From Thermus thermophilus (GTDB lineage Bacteria > Deinococcota > Deinococci > Deinococcales > Thermaceae), in NCBI RefSeq assembly GCF_019974155.1, contig NZ_AP025158.1:1860001-1924000 (forward strand): DNA of 64,000 nt, read 5' to 3'. How positions within the stretch are numbered: the stretch's first letter is position 1; each line of letters begins with the position of its first letter. A program made the position numbers and the translations under genes. A model generated the notes under the pieces. It saw nothing but the letters and a program-made list of their open reading frames with translations. It had not been told where the DNA came from and did no database searches. This document shows, piece by piece, positions 8,874 to 18,196 of this stretch.

Positions 8874-8893
8874 GAAAAGGGGAGAAGGCAGGC
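8874..8893 (+). other. 5' arm of the 16S precursor processing stem
   Basis: Positions 8874-8893 are complementary over 19 of 20 bases to 10467-10486, downstream of 16S. The two would enclose the whole 16S RNA in a long helix of the kind cut by RNase III during maturation. A small leader hairpin (CGCCC-TTTTA-GGGCG, about 8911-8925) lies between this arm and the mature 5' end. Confidence 0.85.
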
Positions 8894-8929
8894 CAAGCAT
8901 CTGCGTCCTGCGCCCTTTTAGGGCGTTGA

Positions 8930-10455
<1,526 letters not shown>

Positions 10456-10494
10456 AGCAAGCAAAAGCCTGCCTTCTCCCCTTCTCAGGTCCTC

Positions 10495-10519
10495 AGGGCG
10501 CCCTTGGGCGCCCTTTTTT
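10495..10519 (+). terminator. Intrinsic terminator of the 16S transcript
   Basis: AGGGCGCC stem (10495-10502), loop CTTG, GGCGCCCT (10507-10514), then a run of T to 10519. It directly follows the 3' arm of the processing stem. Confidence 0.9.
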
Positions 10520-10538
10520 GTTGCCGCAAGGAGGGGGT

Positions 10539-11003
10539 TTGCGCAGGAAGCGAAAGGGGCAAAGGCCCACCCGGCGCGTGGTCTCTGCGGGGGGCGTGGT
10601 CCTCAAGGGGGATCCTCCCGAGGTCCTGGTGGTGTCCCTGAGGGGCGGCCGGGTCCTCACCCTCCCCAAGGGCCAGGTGGAGCCCGGGGAACGCTACCCG
10701 GAGACCGCCGTGCGGGAGGTACGGGAGGAGACCGGGGTGGAGGCCTCGGTCCTCGCCCCTTTGGGGCGGGTGCGCTACTACTTCACCGTCCACGAGCCCG
10801 AGGGCTCGGTGACGGTGGGCAAAGAGGTCCACTACTTCCTCATGCGCTACCTGGGGGGCACCCCCAGGCCCCAGCCCACCGAGGTGGAGGACGCCTTTTT
10901 CCTCCCGGCGAGCGAGGCGCTGGAGCGCCTCTCCTATCCCAACGAGCGGGAGATGCTAAAGCGCGCCCTCCTCCGCCTTCGGCCCCGGGCCAAGAAGGCT
11001 TAG
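10539..11003 (+). CDS. NUDIX hydrolase
   Basis: 154 residues with a complete NUDIX box GQVEPGERYPETAVREVREETGVE (about residues 47-70; glycine, REUxEE and final G all present). Such enzymes cleave nucleoside diphosphate-linked compounds; the N-terminal RRVVSAGGVVL and the overall size resemble the diadenosine-polyphosphate hydrolases of Thermus, but the substrate is inferred. I choose the TTG at 10539 because AAGGAGG (10528-10534) sits 4 nt upstream; this start lies after the 16S terminator. Its 3' end overlaps the convergent meaB by 48 nt. Confidence 0.88.
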   Translation: MRRKRKGQRPTRRVVSAGGVVLKGDPPEVLVVSLRGGRVLTLPKGQVEPGERYPETAVREVREETGVEASVLAPLGRVRYYFTVHEPEGSVTVGKEVHYFLMRYLGGTPRPQPTEVEDAFFLPASEALERLSYPNEREMLKRALLRLRPRAKKA

Positions 11004-11903
11004 GGCCGCCTCCTCGGGGGTGAGCTCCCCCCGGGCCACCCGGGCCACCAAGGCGCCCGCCCCCTGGGTTCTTTGGCGGCCCCACTCCTGGATGACGCTC
11101 TCCACCTCAAACCGGGCCCGCTCCAAGCGGTGCCCCTCCAAGAGCCCGTGCTCCACGAGGTGGCGGTGGTGGGCCTCGAGGCTCTCAAAGAGGGCCTCCA
11201 CCCCCTCGCCGCTGGCCGCCACCGTGGGGTGGATGGGGGGGCGCCACCCCCCGGGCCGGGGCGGGGAGAGCTCCAAAGCGCTTTTGAGCTCCTGAACGAT
11301 CCGCTCCCCGCCGGGCAGATCAAACTTGTTGACGGCGAAGACGTCGGCGATCTCCATGACCCCGGCCTTAAAGGCCTGGACCGCGTCCCCCGCGGCCGGG
11401 GTGAGGACGAGGAGGGTGGTGTCCGCCACCCGGGCGATGTCCACCTCGCTCTGCCCCACCCCCACCGTCTCCACGAAGACGCGGTCAAAGCCGAAGGCCT
11501 CGAGGAGGCTCAGGGCGGCCACCGTAGCCCCGGCAAGCCCACCCAAGGCCCCCCGGGAGGCCATGGAGCGGATGTAGACCCCGGGGTCCTGGTGGTGGCG
11601 CATCATCCGGATCCGGTCGCCGAGGATGGCCCCTCCGCTAAAAGGGCTTGAGGGGTCCACGGCCAAGACGGCCACCCGCTCCCCCCGCTTCCGGGCCTCG
11701 AGGATGAGCCGGTCGGTCAGGGTGCTCTTCCCCGCCCCAGGGCTTCCCGTCACGCCCACCACCTTGGCCCGCCCTTTCCCCCGGACCCGCTTCAAAAGCT
11801 CCCGGCCTGCGGGGTGGCCCGACTCCACCAAGGTCAAGGCCCGGGCCAAGGCCCTGGGGTCCCCTTCCTGGAAGCGGCGCCAAAGCTCCTCGGAAATGCT
11901 CAT
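10956..11903 (-). CDS. meaB: MeaB/ArgK-type GTPase, methylmalonyl-CoA mutase chaperone
   Basis: 315-residue G3E GTPase. Walker A is GSPGAGKST (about 53-61), switch regions include DPSSPFSGGAILGDR and ETVGVGQSEVD, and the base-specificity motif is NKFD. MeaB guards adenosylcobalamin loading and protection of methylmalonyl-CoA mutase. No mutase subunit is adjacent, so the partner must lie elsewhere. TAGAAT (plus-strand ATTCTA, 11910-11915) lies 6 nt upstream of the ATG, indicating a leaderless message. Confidence 0.92.
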   Translation of the reverse strand: MSISEELWRRFQEGDPRALARALTLVESGHPAGRELLKRVRGKGRAKVVGVTGSPGAGKSTLTDRLILEARKRGERVAVLAVDPSSPFSGGAILGDRIRMMRHHQDPGVYIRSMASRGALGGLAGATVAALSLLEAFGFDRVFVETVGVGQSEVDIARVADTTLLVLTPAAGDAVQAFKAGVMEIADVFAVNKFDLPGGERIVQELKSALELSPPRPGGWRPPIHPTVAASGEGVEALFESLEAHHRHLVEHGLLEGHRLERARFEVESVIQEWGRQRTQGAGALVARVARGELTPEEAALSLLGPGPKAEEGAL

Positions 11904-11948
11904 GGGCCCATTCTACGGGTTTTTGCCCCCTTGCAGAAAAAAGTGCCC

Positions 11949-12323
11949 CTACTCGGCCAGGGCCACGCAGGCCACCTCCACCCGGACCCCCCGAGGCAAG
12001 GCCTTCACCGCCACCGTGGCCCGGGCGGGGTAAGGCGGGGCGAAGTAGCGGGCGTAGACCTCGTTGAAGCCGGGGAAGTCCTCCATGTCGGCGAGGAAGC
12101 AGGTGGTCTGGACCACGCGGGAGAGGCCGGAACCCGCCGCTTCCAAGACCGCCTTCAGGTTCTCCATCACCCGCTCCGTCTGGACCCGGATATCCCCCTC
12201 CACCAGGGAGCCGTCGGGGGCGAGGGGGATCTGGCCGGAGACGAAGACGAAGCCTCCCGCCTTCACCGCCTGCGCATAGGGGCCGATGGCCGCGGGCGCC
12301 CTGTCGGTCTTCACCGCCTCCAT
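11949..12323 (-). CDS. ridA: RidA-family enamine/imine deaminase
   Basis: 124 residues, YjgF/YER057c/UK114 fold. Hydrolyses reactive 2-aminoacrylate-type enamines released by PLP enzymes. Motifs: IGPYAQAVKAGGFVFVSGQIPL near the N-terminus, VVQTTCFLADMEDFPGFNEVYARYF, and the arginine in the conserved PARATVAVKALPRGVRVEVACVA segment that contacts the substrate carboxylate. A TAGGAT -10 (plus-strand ATCCTA, 12330-12335) is 6 nt from the ATG and overlaps the last codons of the upstream kinase gene. Confidence 0.93.
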   Translation of the reverse strand: MEAVKTDRAPAAIGPYAQAVKAGGFVFVSGQIPLAPDGSLVEGDIRVQTERVMENLKAVLEAAGSGLSRVVQTTCFLADMEDFPGFNEVYARYFAPPYPARATVAVKALPRGVRVEVACVALAE

Positions 12324-12327
12324 GCCC

Positions 12328-14139
12328 CTATCCTACGCCGAAGCGGTAGAGCCTGCCGGAGAGGCTCACCACCAGGACCTCCTCGGGAAGGGGCAGGGGC
12401 GGCACCTGCACGGGCCCGAGGCCCGAGGCCTCAAAGACCACCTGCCCCCGCCGGTCCACCGCGAGCAGTCGGCCCTCCTCCGTGGCCGCGTAGACGTGGC
12501 CTTGGGCGTAGGCGAGGCCGGCGGTGGTCTTCCCCACCTCGAGGCTCCAGACCTCCTCCCCGGTGAGGCGGTCCAGGGCCCGGAGGACCCCGTCCCACCC
12601 GGCCACGTACACGTGTTCCTCCCCCACGGCCAGCCCGCCCCAGATCTCGCCCTCCAGGGCGACGCTCCAGAGGGTCTCCCGGCTCAAGGGGTCAAAGGCG
12701 TACACCTCCCCTTGCCAGGTGGGAATGTAGAGGACGCCCTTGTAGCCGGCTACGGGGGCGTGGACGGGTCCCGTGCGCACCTTGTACCGCACCCCCCCGT
12801 CCTTGGGGTCCAGGGCGTAGAGCCAGCCGTCCTCGCTTCCCACGAAGACCATGCCCCGGTAGAAGGTGGGGCTTGCGGAGAGGTGCCCCCCGGCGCGGAA
12901 GCGGAAGAGGGGCCGGTCCTTCTCGTAGGCGTAGAGGGTTCCGTCGCGGCTTCCCACGTAGACCCGGTCCCCCACCACGAGGCAGGCGGCGGTCACCTCG
13001 GCCCCCGTCTCCGCCGACCAGTCCAGGCTCTGGCCGCGGAAGCGGCGGACGCGGCCGTCCCAGGCCCCCACGTACACCCCTCCCTTGCGCACCACGGGCG
13101 GGGCGGTCACCTCGTCGGGCAAGGCCACCCGGGCCACCTCCCCGGTGAGGAGGTCCACCGCCACCAGGCTCCGCCCCACCCCGAGGAAGACCCGCCCGCC
13201 GGCGTAGACCATCTCCCCCGGCCAGGCGGCCTCCCCGCCCAGGTCCACCCTCCCCTTGAGGGCGAGCCTCCGGGGCTCGGGGGCGAAGGGGTAGTGGCCG
13301 GAGCGGCTCGCCCCCGCCCTGGGGGTGGCCAGGCGCAGGGCCTGGAAGCCCGCCAGCACCCCGCGGAAGAGGCCGGGGTGGGAGGGGCGCTCCTCGGGGT
13401 GCTTGGCCAGGAGGGCCAAAACCGCCTCCCCCACGGCCCGGGGCACGGCCGGGTTCAGGGCCTCGGGGGGCTTGGGCTCCTCGTAGACGTGCTGGAAGAG
13501 GATCGCCTGGTCGTTCTCCCCCTCAAAGGGCGGGCGGCCCGTGAGGGTGCGGTAGAGCACGGCCCCGAAGCTGTACAAGTCGGCCTTGGGGGTGAGGGGG
13601 AGGCCCTTGGCCTGCTCCGGGGCCATGTAGGTGGGGGTGCCGAGGGTGTACCCCGTGCGCGTGAGGTGGCGGCTCTCCTGGAGCAGGTAGGCGAGGCCGA
13701 AGTCCATGACCTTGGGGTGGCCCTCCCGGGTGAGGAGGATGTTCTTGGGGGTGAGGTCCCGGTGCAGGATCCCCTGGGCGTGGAGGTGGGCCAGGGCCTC
13801 CATCACCTCCTCCGCGCCCCGGAGGATCGCGTCCCCCTCCGGCCCCTCCTCAAAGGGGCCCAGCCGGTCAAAGGTGCCCCCCTCCACCAGCTCCATGACG
13901 AAGAAGGGGCGCCCCTCCTCCTCCCCCAGGTCCAGGACCTGGACGATGCCGGGGTGGGAGAGGCGGGAGAGGGCCCGGACCTCCAAGAGGAAGCGCTCCC
14001 GCTCGGGCGGGAGGGCCCGGGGGTGGAGGAGCTTCACCGCCACCTTCCGCCCCAGGCGCTCGTCCACCGCCCGCCACACCTCGGCCATGCCCCCGGAGCC
14101 CAGGGGGGCCTCGAGGCGGTAGCGCCCGGCCAAGACCAC
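12328..14139 (-). CDS. Serine/threonine protein kinase with C-terminal PQQ-type beta-propeller
   Basis: About 603 residues. Residues 1-265 form a Hanks-type kinase: glycine loop LGSGGMAEVWRAV, VAVKLL lysine, catalytic loop HRDLTPKNILL, and DFG in VMDFGLA. The loop has Thr where bacterial Ser/Thr kinases normally have Lys (HRDLKPxN), which may affect activity or specificity. Residues about 300-603 contain repeated GxVYVGxxDGxLYALDxxxG strands of a PQQ-like propeller, probably a ligand sensor; I see no transmembrane segment between the two. TAGAAT (plus-strand ATTCTA, 14147-14152) overlaps the nominal ATG at 14148, so I choose the in-frame GTG at 14139, 7 nt from that -10. Confidence 0.85.
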   Translation of the reverse strand: MVLAGRYRLEAPLGSGGMAEVWRAVDERLGRKVAVKLLHPRALPPERERFLLEVRALSRLSHPGIVQVLDLGEEEGRPFFVMELVEGGTFDRLGPFEEGPEGDAILRGAEEVMEALAHLHAQGILHRDLTPKNILLTREGHPKVMDFGLAYLLQESRHLTRTGYTLGTPTYMAPEQAKGLPLTPKADLYSFGAVLYRTLTGRPPFEGENDQAILFQHVYEEPKPPEALNPAVPRAVGEAVLALLAKHPEERPSHPGLFRGVLAGFQALRLATPRAGASRSGHYPFAPEPRRLALKGRVDLGGEAAWPGEMVYAGGRVFLGVGRSLVAVDLLTGEVARVALPDEVTAPPVVRKGGVYVGAWDGRVRRFRGQSLDWSAETGAEVTAACLVVGDRVYVGSRDGTLYAYEKDRPLFRFRAGGHLSASPTFYRGMVFVGSEDGWLYALDPKDGGVRYKVRTGPVHAPVAGYKGVLYIPTWQGEVYAFDPLSRETLWSVALEGEIWGGLAVGEEHVYVAGWDGVLRALDRLTGEEVWSLEVGKTTAGLAYAQGHVYAATEEGRLLAVDRRGQVVFEASGLGPVQVPPLPLPEEVLVVSLSGRLYRFGVG

Positions 14140-14221
14140 GAGGGCCATTCTACCGGGGCAAGCGCCCCGCTTCGGCCCTTGCCAAACCGGGGGCCCCGAA
14201 AAGGCCTGGCCGCAAAGGCCC

Positions 14222-14455
14222 TCAGGCCTCTTCCTCGCCTTCCTCGGCCTTGAGGTGCTTCAAGAGGGCTTCCAGCTCCTCCTTGGCCTTCCCCTCTTCC
14301 AGCTCCCGGGCGATCTTCTCTATGGCCAGGCGCACCACCTCCGACTTGGAGACCAGGCGCTCGGGGCTGGAGAGGGCGTAGGCGGCGCGGGTAAGGAGGG
14401 CGTCCTGCTCCTCGGAGATCACCACCTGTAGGCGCTTCTTCTCCTTTTTGGCCAT
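14222..14455 (-). CDS. Small ribbon-helix-helix-like protein
   Basis: 77 residues. KKRLQVVISEEQDALLTRAAY followed by SKSEVVRLAIEKIARELE matches a ribbon-helix-helix (CopG/MetJ-like) DNA-binding unit, then a Glu/Lys-rich helical tail. GAAGGAGG precedes the ATG and a TACACT -10 candidate lies further upstream, so this one is leadered. It is divergent from murA and might regulate it or itself; nothing in the sequence proves this. Confidence 0.7.
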   Translation of the reverse strand: MAKKEKKRLQVVISEEQDALLTRAAYALSSPERLVSKSEVVRLAIEKIARELEEGKAKEELEALLKHLKAEEGEEEA

Positions 14456-14498
14456 GCCCCTCCTTCAGGGGCCATAGTGTAGCAAAAGCCCCCTTTGC

Positions 14499-14527
14499 TT
14501 GACAATGCCGCACCCCCACCCTATGCT
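14499..14527 (+). promoter_or_regulatory. murA promoter
   Basis: TTGACA (14499-14504), 17 bp, TATGCT (14522-14527): a near-consensus sigma-A promoter. It lies inside the upstream extension that a naive longest-ORF start for murA would include, so it rules that start out. Confidence 0.85.
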
Positions 14528-14537
14528 CAACTTGAGT

Positions 14538-14582
14538 ATGATGCGCAAGGGGCGCGTGAGGGGGCGGAAAGCGTGGGCGTGA
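14538..14582 (+). CDS. Mini-ORF upstream of and overlapping murA
   Basis: ATG ATG at 14538-14543 opens a 14-codon, highly basic ORF (MMRKGRVRGRKAWA) whose TGA (14580-14582) overlaps the murA GTG (14579) as GTGA. The -10 box ends 10 nt before the ATG, so the transcript would start only a few bases upstream. It may couple translation into murA, which lacks a good Shine-Dalgarno at the right distance. Could be chance. Confidence 0.4.
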   Translation: MMRKGRVRGRKAWA

Positions 14583-15850
14583 GCCGGGTGCTGTACGTGG
14601 AAGGCGGCACCCCCTTAAAGGGGGAGCTTAGGGTCTACCCGGCCAAGAACGCCGCCCTGCCCATCCTCGCCGCAAGCCTCCTCACCCCCGAGCCCATCAC
14701 CCTGGTGGAGGTGCCGAGGCTTAGGGACGTGGAGGTGATGCTGGAGCTCCTCGCCCACCTGGGCACCCAGTACGCCTGGGAGGGCCGGACCCTCCACCTC
14801 CAGACCCCGGAGATCAAAAGCACCCACGCCCCCTACGAGCTCGTGGGCCAGATGCGGGCGAGCTTCATCGTCTGGGGGGCCCTCCTCGCCCGGGCCGGGG
14901 AGGGGCACGTCTCCATGCCGGGGGGGTGCGCCTTCGGCTTCCGCCCCGTGGACCAGCACATCAAGGCCCTCGAGGCCCTGGGGGCGGAGGTCTGGGAGGA
15001 GGACGGCACCTTCCACGCCCGCAGGACCCGCCCCCTCTCGGGGCGGGTGGTCTTTGACCTGCCCACCGTGGGGGGCACGGAGCAGGCCATGCTGGCCGTG
15101 GCCCTGGGCGGGGAGGCCACCTTAGTCCAGGCGGCGGTGGAGCCCGAGGTGGTGGACCTGGGCCACTTCCTCGCCCTCCTCGGGGCCGAGGTGGAGGGGC
15201 TGGGAAGCCCCATCGTCCGCATCAAGGGCGCGCCCCGGCTAAAGGGCGGCACCTACCGCATCATCCCCGACCGCATAGAGGCCGGGACCTACCTCCTGGC
15301 GGCGGCCGCCACCCGGGGAAGCCTCACCCTGGAAGGCGTGCGCCCCGACCACCTGGACGCCCTCTTGGACAAGCTTTGGCGCTCGGGGCACCGGCTCGAG
15401 GTGGGGGAAGACTGGATCCGCTTCCGGGCCACCCCCGACCCCGCCCCCTTCCACGTGGAGGCCCGGGAGTACCCGGGCTTTCCCACGGACCTCCAGCCCA
15501 TCGCCACCGCCTACCTGGCCACCGTCCCCGGCCAGAGCACGGTGGTGGACCGCATCTACCCCGACCGCTTCACCCACGTGGGGGAGCTGGCCCGCATGGG
15601 GGCGGAGCTCTACCTGCGGGACCGGATCCTCACCGTCCAGGGCAGGCGGCTCCACGGCGCCCAGGTCAAGGCCCTGGACATCCGGGCGGGAGGGGCCTTG
15701 GTGGTGGCGGCCCTGAGCGCCGAAGGCGCCTCGGAGATTGAGGGCGTCTACTTCCTGGAGCGGGGCTACGAGCACCTCACGGAAAGGCTCCAGGCCCTGG
15801 GAGCCCGGGTGCACCTCCGGGAAAGCCCCGTGGCCCTGGCCGCCGACTGA
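14579..15850 (+). CDS. murA: UDP-N-acetylglucosamine 1-carboxyvinyltransferase
   Basis: First committed step of peptidoglycan synthesis: transfers enolpyruvate from PEP to UDP-GlcNAc. 423 residues from the GTG at 14579, close to the usual 419. Inverse alpha/beta-barrel repeats, KNAALPILAASLL near the N-terminus (with the conserved Lys-Asn), and the fosfomycin-target cysteine in GGCAFGFRPVDQH (around residue 117). GTG at 14573 is an alternative start. The longer frame back to 14495 runs through the promoter and is rejected. Confidence 0.93.
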   Translation: MSRVLYVEGGTPLKGELRVYPAKNAALPILAASLLTPEPITLVEVPRLRDVEVMLELLAHLGTQYAWEGRTLHLQTPEIKSTHAPYELVGQMRASFIVWGALLARAGEGHVSMPGGCAFGFRPVDQHIKALEALGAEVWEEDGTFHARRTRPLSGRVVFDLPTVGGTEQAMLAVALGGEATLVQAAVEPEVVDLGHFLALLGAEVEGLGSPIVRIKGAPRLKGGTYRIIPDRIEAGTYLLAAAATRGSLTLEGVRPDHLDALLDKLWRSGHRLEVGEDWIRFRATPDPAPFHVEAREYPGFPTDLQPIATAYLATVPGQSTVVDRIYPDRFTHVGELARMGAELYLRDRILTVQGRRLHGAQVKALDIRAGGALVVAALSAEGASEIEGVYFLERGYEHLTERLQALGARVHLRESPVALAAD

Positions 15851-15869
15851 GGCGGGCTTGCGCCCGCCT
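15850..15869 (+). terminator. Hairpin after murA
   Basis: AGGCGGGC-TTGC-GCCCGCCT perfect 8-bp stem starting at the murA stop codon. There is no T-tract, so termination is only possible, not certain. A second GC hairpin follows (about 15872-15890). Confidence 0.5.
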
Positions 15870-15892
15870 AGGCCCCGCCCCGGCCGGGGCGC

Positions 15893-16336
15893 TCACCCCA
15901 GGAGGCGGAGGGCCTCCGGGAAGCGGAAGAAGAAGCGGTCCCGGGCGAGCTCAGGGCTGTAGGCCCGCTCCACGTACCCCGCGGCCCGCATGGCCTCCAG
16001 CACCTCCCGGGCCACCTCCCGGTCCCCGAGGCGGGCGGCGAGGAAGGCCAAGGCCTCCTCCTCCTCGTCCCCCTCCCCCACGAACTCGGGGAACTCCTGG
16101 TCCAAGGCCCGCATCAGGGCCTTCAGGTCCAAAGACCGGGAGCTAAAGAACCAGCGGGGCCTCTCCCCGGGGAGGAAGTGGGCGTAGCCCTGGGCCTCCA
16201 GGGCCCGGGCCACCTCCACCGCCTCGGCGTGGGAAAGCCCCTTTCCCACCAAAAGGCCCACCAAGGCCTCCCGCTCTCCCAGAAGGCCCCTGGGGTACTC
16301 CTCCTTTAGCGCTTGCGCCCACCGCTCCACATTCAT
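15893..16336 (-). CDS. Conserved-looking protein of unknown function
   Basis: 147 residues, acidic, apparently all-alpha, with segments that look like two degenerate winged-helix repeats (HAEAVEVARALEAQGYAHFLPG... and DREVAREVLEAMRAAGYVERAYSPE). I do not recognise a family. I choose the ATG at 16336 because TATAGT (plus-strand 16343-16348) stands 6 nt upstream with TTGATA 18 bp further, a good leaderless promoter; the longer frame to 16363 would start upstream of that promoter's start point. Divergent from prfB. Confidence 0.7.
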   Translation of the reverse strand: MNVERWAQALKEEYPRGLLGEREALVGLLVGKGLSHAEAVEVARALEAQGYAHFLPGERPRWFFSSRSLDLKALMRALDQEFPEFVGEGDEEEEALAFLAARLGDREVAREVLEAMRAAGYVERAYSPELARDRFFFRFPEALRLLG

Positions 16337-16342
16337 GTCTTC

Positions 16343-16407
16343 ACTATAAAACGATGAGCGCACCTATATCAAGACACCTTGCGCCTCGCTTCGCAATCTG
16401 CTATTCT
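16343..16407. promoter_or_regulatory. Divergent promoters for the 15.9-kb gene and prfB
   Basis: Minus strand: TTGATA (plus 16367-16372), 18 bp, TATAGT (plus 16343-16348). Plus strand: TTGCGC (16379-16384), 17 bp, TATTCT (16402-16407), 9 nt before the prfB ATG. The two -35 elements are 6 bp apart. Confidence 0.75.
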
Positions 16408-16416
16408 GGTAAAGGT

Positions 16417-17515
16417 ATGGACCTGGAACGCCTCGCGCAACGCCTGGAAGGCCTCAGGGGGTATCTTTGACATCCCCCAAAAGGAAACCCGTCTAAAAGA
16501 GCTGGAGCGGCGCCTCGAGGACCCCTCCCTCTGGAACGACCCCGAGGCCGCCCGCAAGGTGAGCCAGGAGGCCGCCCGCCTCCGGCGCACCGTGGACACC
16601 TTCCGCTCCCTGGAAAGCGACCTCCAGGGCCTCCTGGAGCTCATGGAGGAGCTTCCCGCCGAGGAACGGGAGGCCCTCAAGCCCGAGCTGGAGGAGGCCG
16701 CGAAGAAGCTGGACGAGCTCTACCGCCAGACCCTCCTCAACTTCCCCCACGCGGAGAAGAACGCCATCCTCACCATCCAACCCGGGGCCGGGGGCACGGA
16801 GGCCTGCGACTGGGCGGAGATGCTCCTCAGGATGTACACCCGCTTCGCCGAGCGCCAGGGCTTCCAGGTGGAGGTGGTGGACCTCACCCCTGGGCCCGAG
16901 GCGGGCATTGACTACGCCCAGATCCTGGTCAAGGGGGAGAACGCCTACGGCCTCCTCTCCCCCGAGGCTGGGGTGCACCGCCTCGTGCGTCCCTCCCCCT
17001 TTGACGCCTCGGGGCGCCGCCACACCTCCTTCGCCGGGGTGGAGGTGATCCCCGAGGTGGACGAGGAGGTGGAGGTGGTGCTCAAGCCCGAGGAGCTCCG
17101 CATAGACGTGATGCGGGCCTCGGGACCCGGGGGCCAGGGGGTGAACACCACGGACTCGGCGGTGCGGGTGGTCCACCTGCCCACGGGGATCACCGTGACC
17201 TGCCAGAGCACGAGGAGCCAGATCAAGAACAAGGAACTCGCCCTCAAGATCCTCAAGGCCCGCCTCTACGAGCTGGAGCGGAAGAAGCGGGAGGAAGCGC
17301 TTAAGGCCCTGAGGGGCGAGGTGCGGCCCATAGAGTGGGGGAGCCAGATCCGGAGCTACGTCTTGGACAAGAACTACGTCAAGGACCACCGCACCGGGCT
17401 CATGCGCCACGACCCGGAAAACGTCCTGGACGGGGACCTCATGGACCTGATCTGGGCAGGCCTGGAGTGGAAGGCGGGCCGCCGCCAGGGGGCGGAGGAG
17501 GTGGAGGCGGAGTAG
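16417..17515 (+). CDS. prfB: Peptide chain release factor 2, programmed +1 frameshift
   Basis: Recognises UAA/UGA stop codons and triggers peptide release. Translation starts at the ATG 16417 and reads 17 codons to CTT TGA C at 16465-16471, where a +1 shift at the in-frame UGA (16468-16470) moves the ribosome into the long frame. The site is the classical one: AGGGGG Shine-Dalgarno-like element, TAT, CTT TGA C. Downstream are the SPF stop-recognition tripeptide (PSPFDASG) and the GGQ catalytic motif (SGPGGQGVN). Total about 365 residues after the shift. An annotation opening at 16379 in the long frame would give a wrong N-terminus. Confidence 0.97.
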
Positions 17516-17519
17516 CGCC

Positions 17520-18182
17520 TCAGTAGACGTCCTCCGGGGCCTTGTACACCTCCCCGGTGAGCCAGTAGATGACCCTTTCGGCGATGTTTTCCAGGTGGTC
17601 CCCGAGCCTCTCGTAGCTCCGGGCCACCCGCATCAGGGTCAGGGCCTTGGTGATGGTCCGGGGGTCCTCCATCATGTAGGTGATGAGCTCCCGGGTCACG
17701 TCCTCGTAGAGGCCGTCCACCTGGTCGTCCATCTCCAGGACCCGGCGGGCCAAGGCCGCGTCCCGCTCGGCCACCGCCTTGGCCAGGGCGTCCATCATCT
17801 CCATGAGCCTGCGCCCCATCTCGGGAAGGGTCACGTACCGCTTCAAGGGCGGCTCCTGGGCGAGGAGGAGGGCGTCCTCGGCCACGTGCATGGCGTAGTC
17901 CCCCGCCCGCTCCAGATCGGTGAGGGCCTTGATCACGGTGAAGATCAGGCGCAGGTCCGAGGCCACGGGCTGGTGGCGGGCGATGACGGCGATGGCCTGG
18001 TTCTCCACCTTGAGCTCCAGGGCGTCCACCTCCTTGTCCTTGGCCACCACCCCCTGGGCCTTGGCCCGGTCCGCCTGGACCAGGGCCTCCGTGGCCTCCT
18101 GGGTCATCTCCCGCACCAGGGAGAGCATCCTCAGGCTCTCTTCCAGAAGCTGGTTCAAGGCTCGGTCCAACGCTTCCCGCAT
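17520..18182 (-). CDS. phoU: Phosphate signalling protein PhoU
   Basis: 220 residues, two three-helix PhoU repeats, each with the characteristic acidic metal-binding segment (LTDLERAGDYAMHVAED around residue 90 and SYERLGDHLENIAERV near 195). PhoU damps the PhoR/PhoB phosphate-starvation response, normally via the Pst transporter. ATG at 18182 has AAGGAGG upstream. Third gene of phoB-phoR-phoU; no pst genes are here. Convergent with prfB, with 4 bp between stops. Confidence 0.93.
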   Translation of the reverse strand: MREALDRALNQLLEESLRMLSLVREMTQEATEALVQADRAKAQGVVAKDKEVDALELKVENQAIAVIARHQPVASDLRLIFTVIKALTDLERAGDYAMHVAEDALLLAQEPPLKRYVTLPEMGRRLMEMMDALAKAVAERDAALARRVLEMDDQVDGLYEDVTRELITYMMEDPRTITKALTLMRVARSYERLGDHLENIAERVIYWLTGEVYKAPEDVY

Positions 18183-18196
18183 GCCGCCTCCTTTCC

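Noticed and set aside
12286-14253. 655-codon plus-strand open frame across the kinase region
   Set aside because: It is the antisense shadow of the kinase gene; composition is Gly/Pro/His-rich without any domain, as expected from opposite-strand reading of GC-rich codons.
14495-14578. Upstream TTG start for murA
   Set aside because: The TTG itself lies at the -35 of a near-consensus promoter (14499-14527).
16465-16471. UGA in prfB as selenocysteine or as a disabling mutation
   Set aside because: Context (AGGGGG, TAT, CTT TGA C) and position match the RF2 frameshift site exactly.
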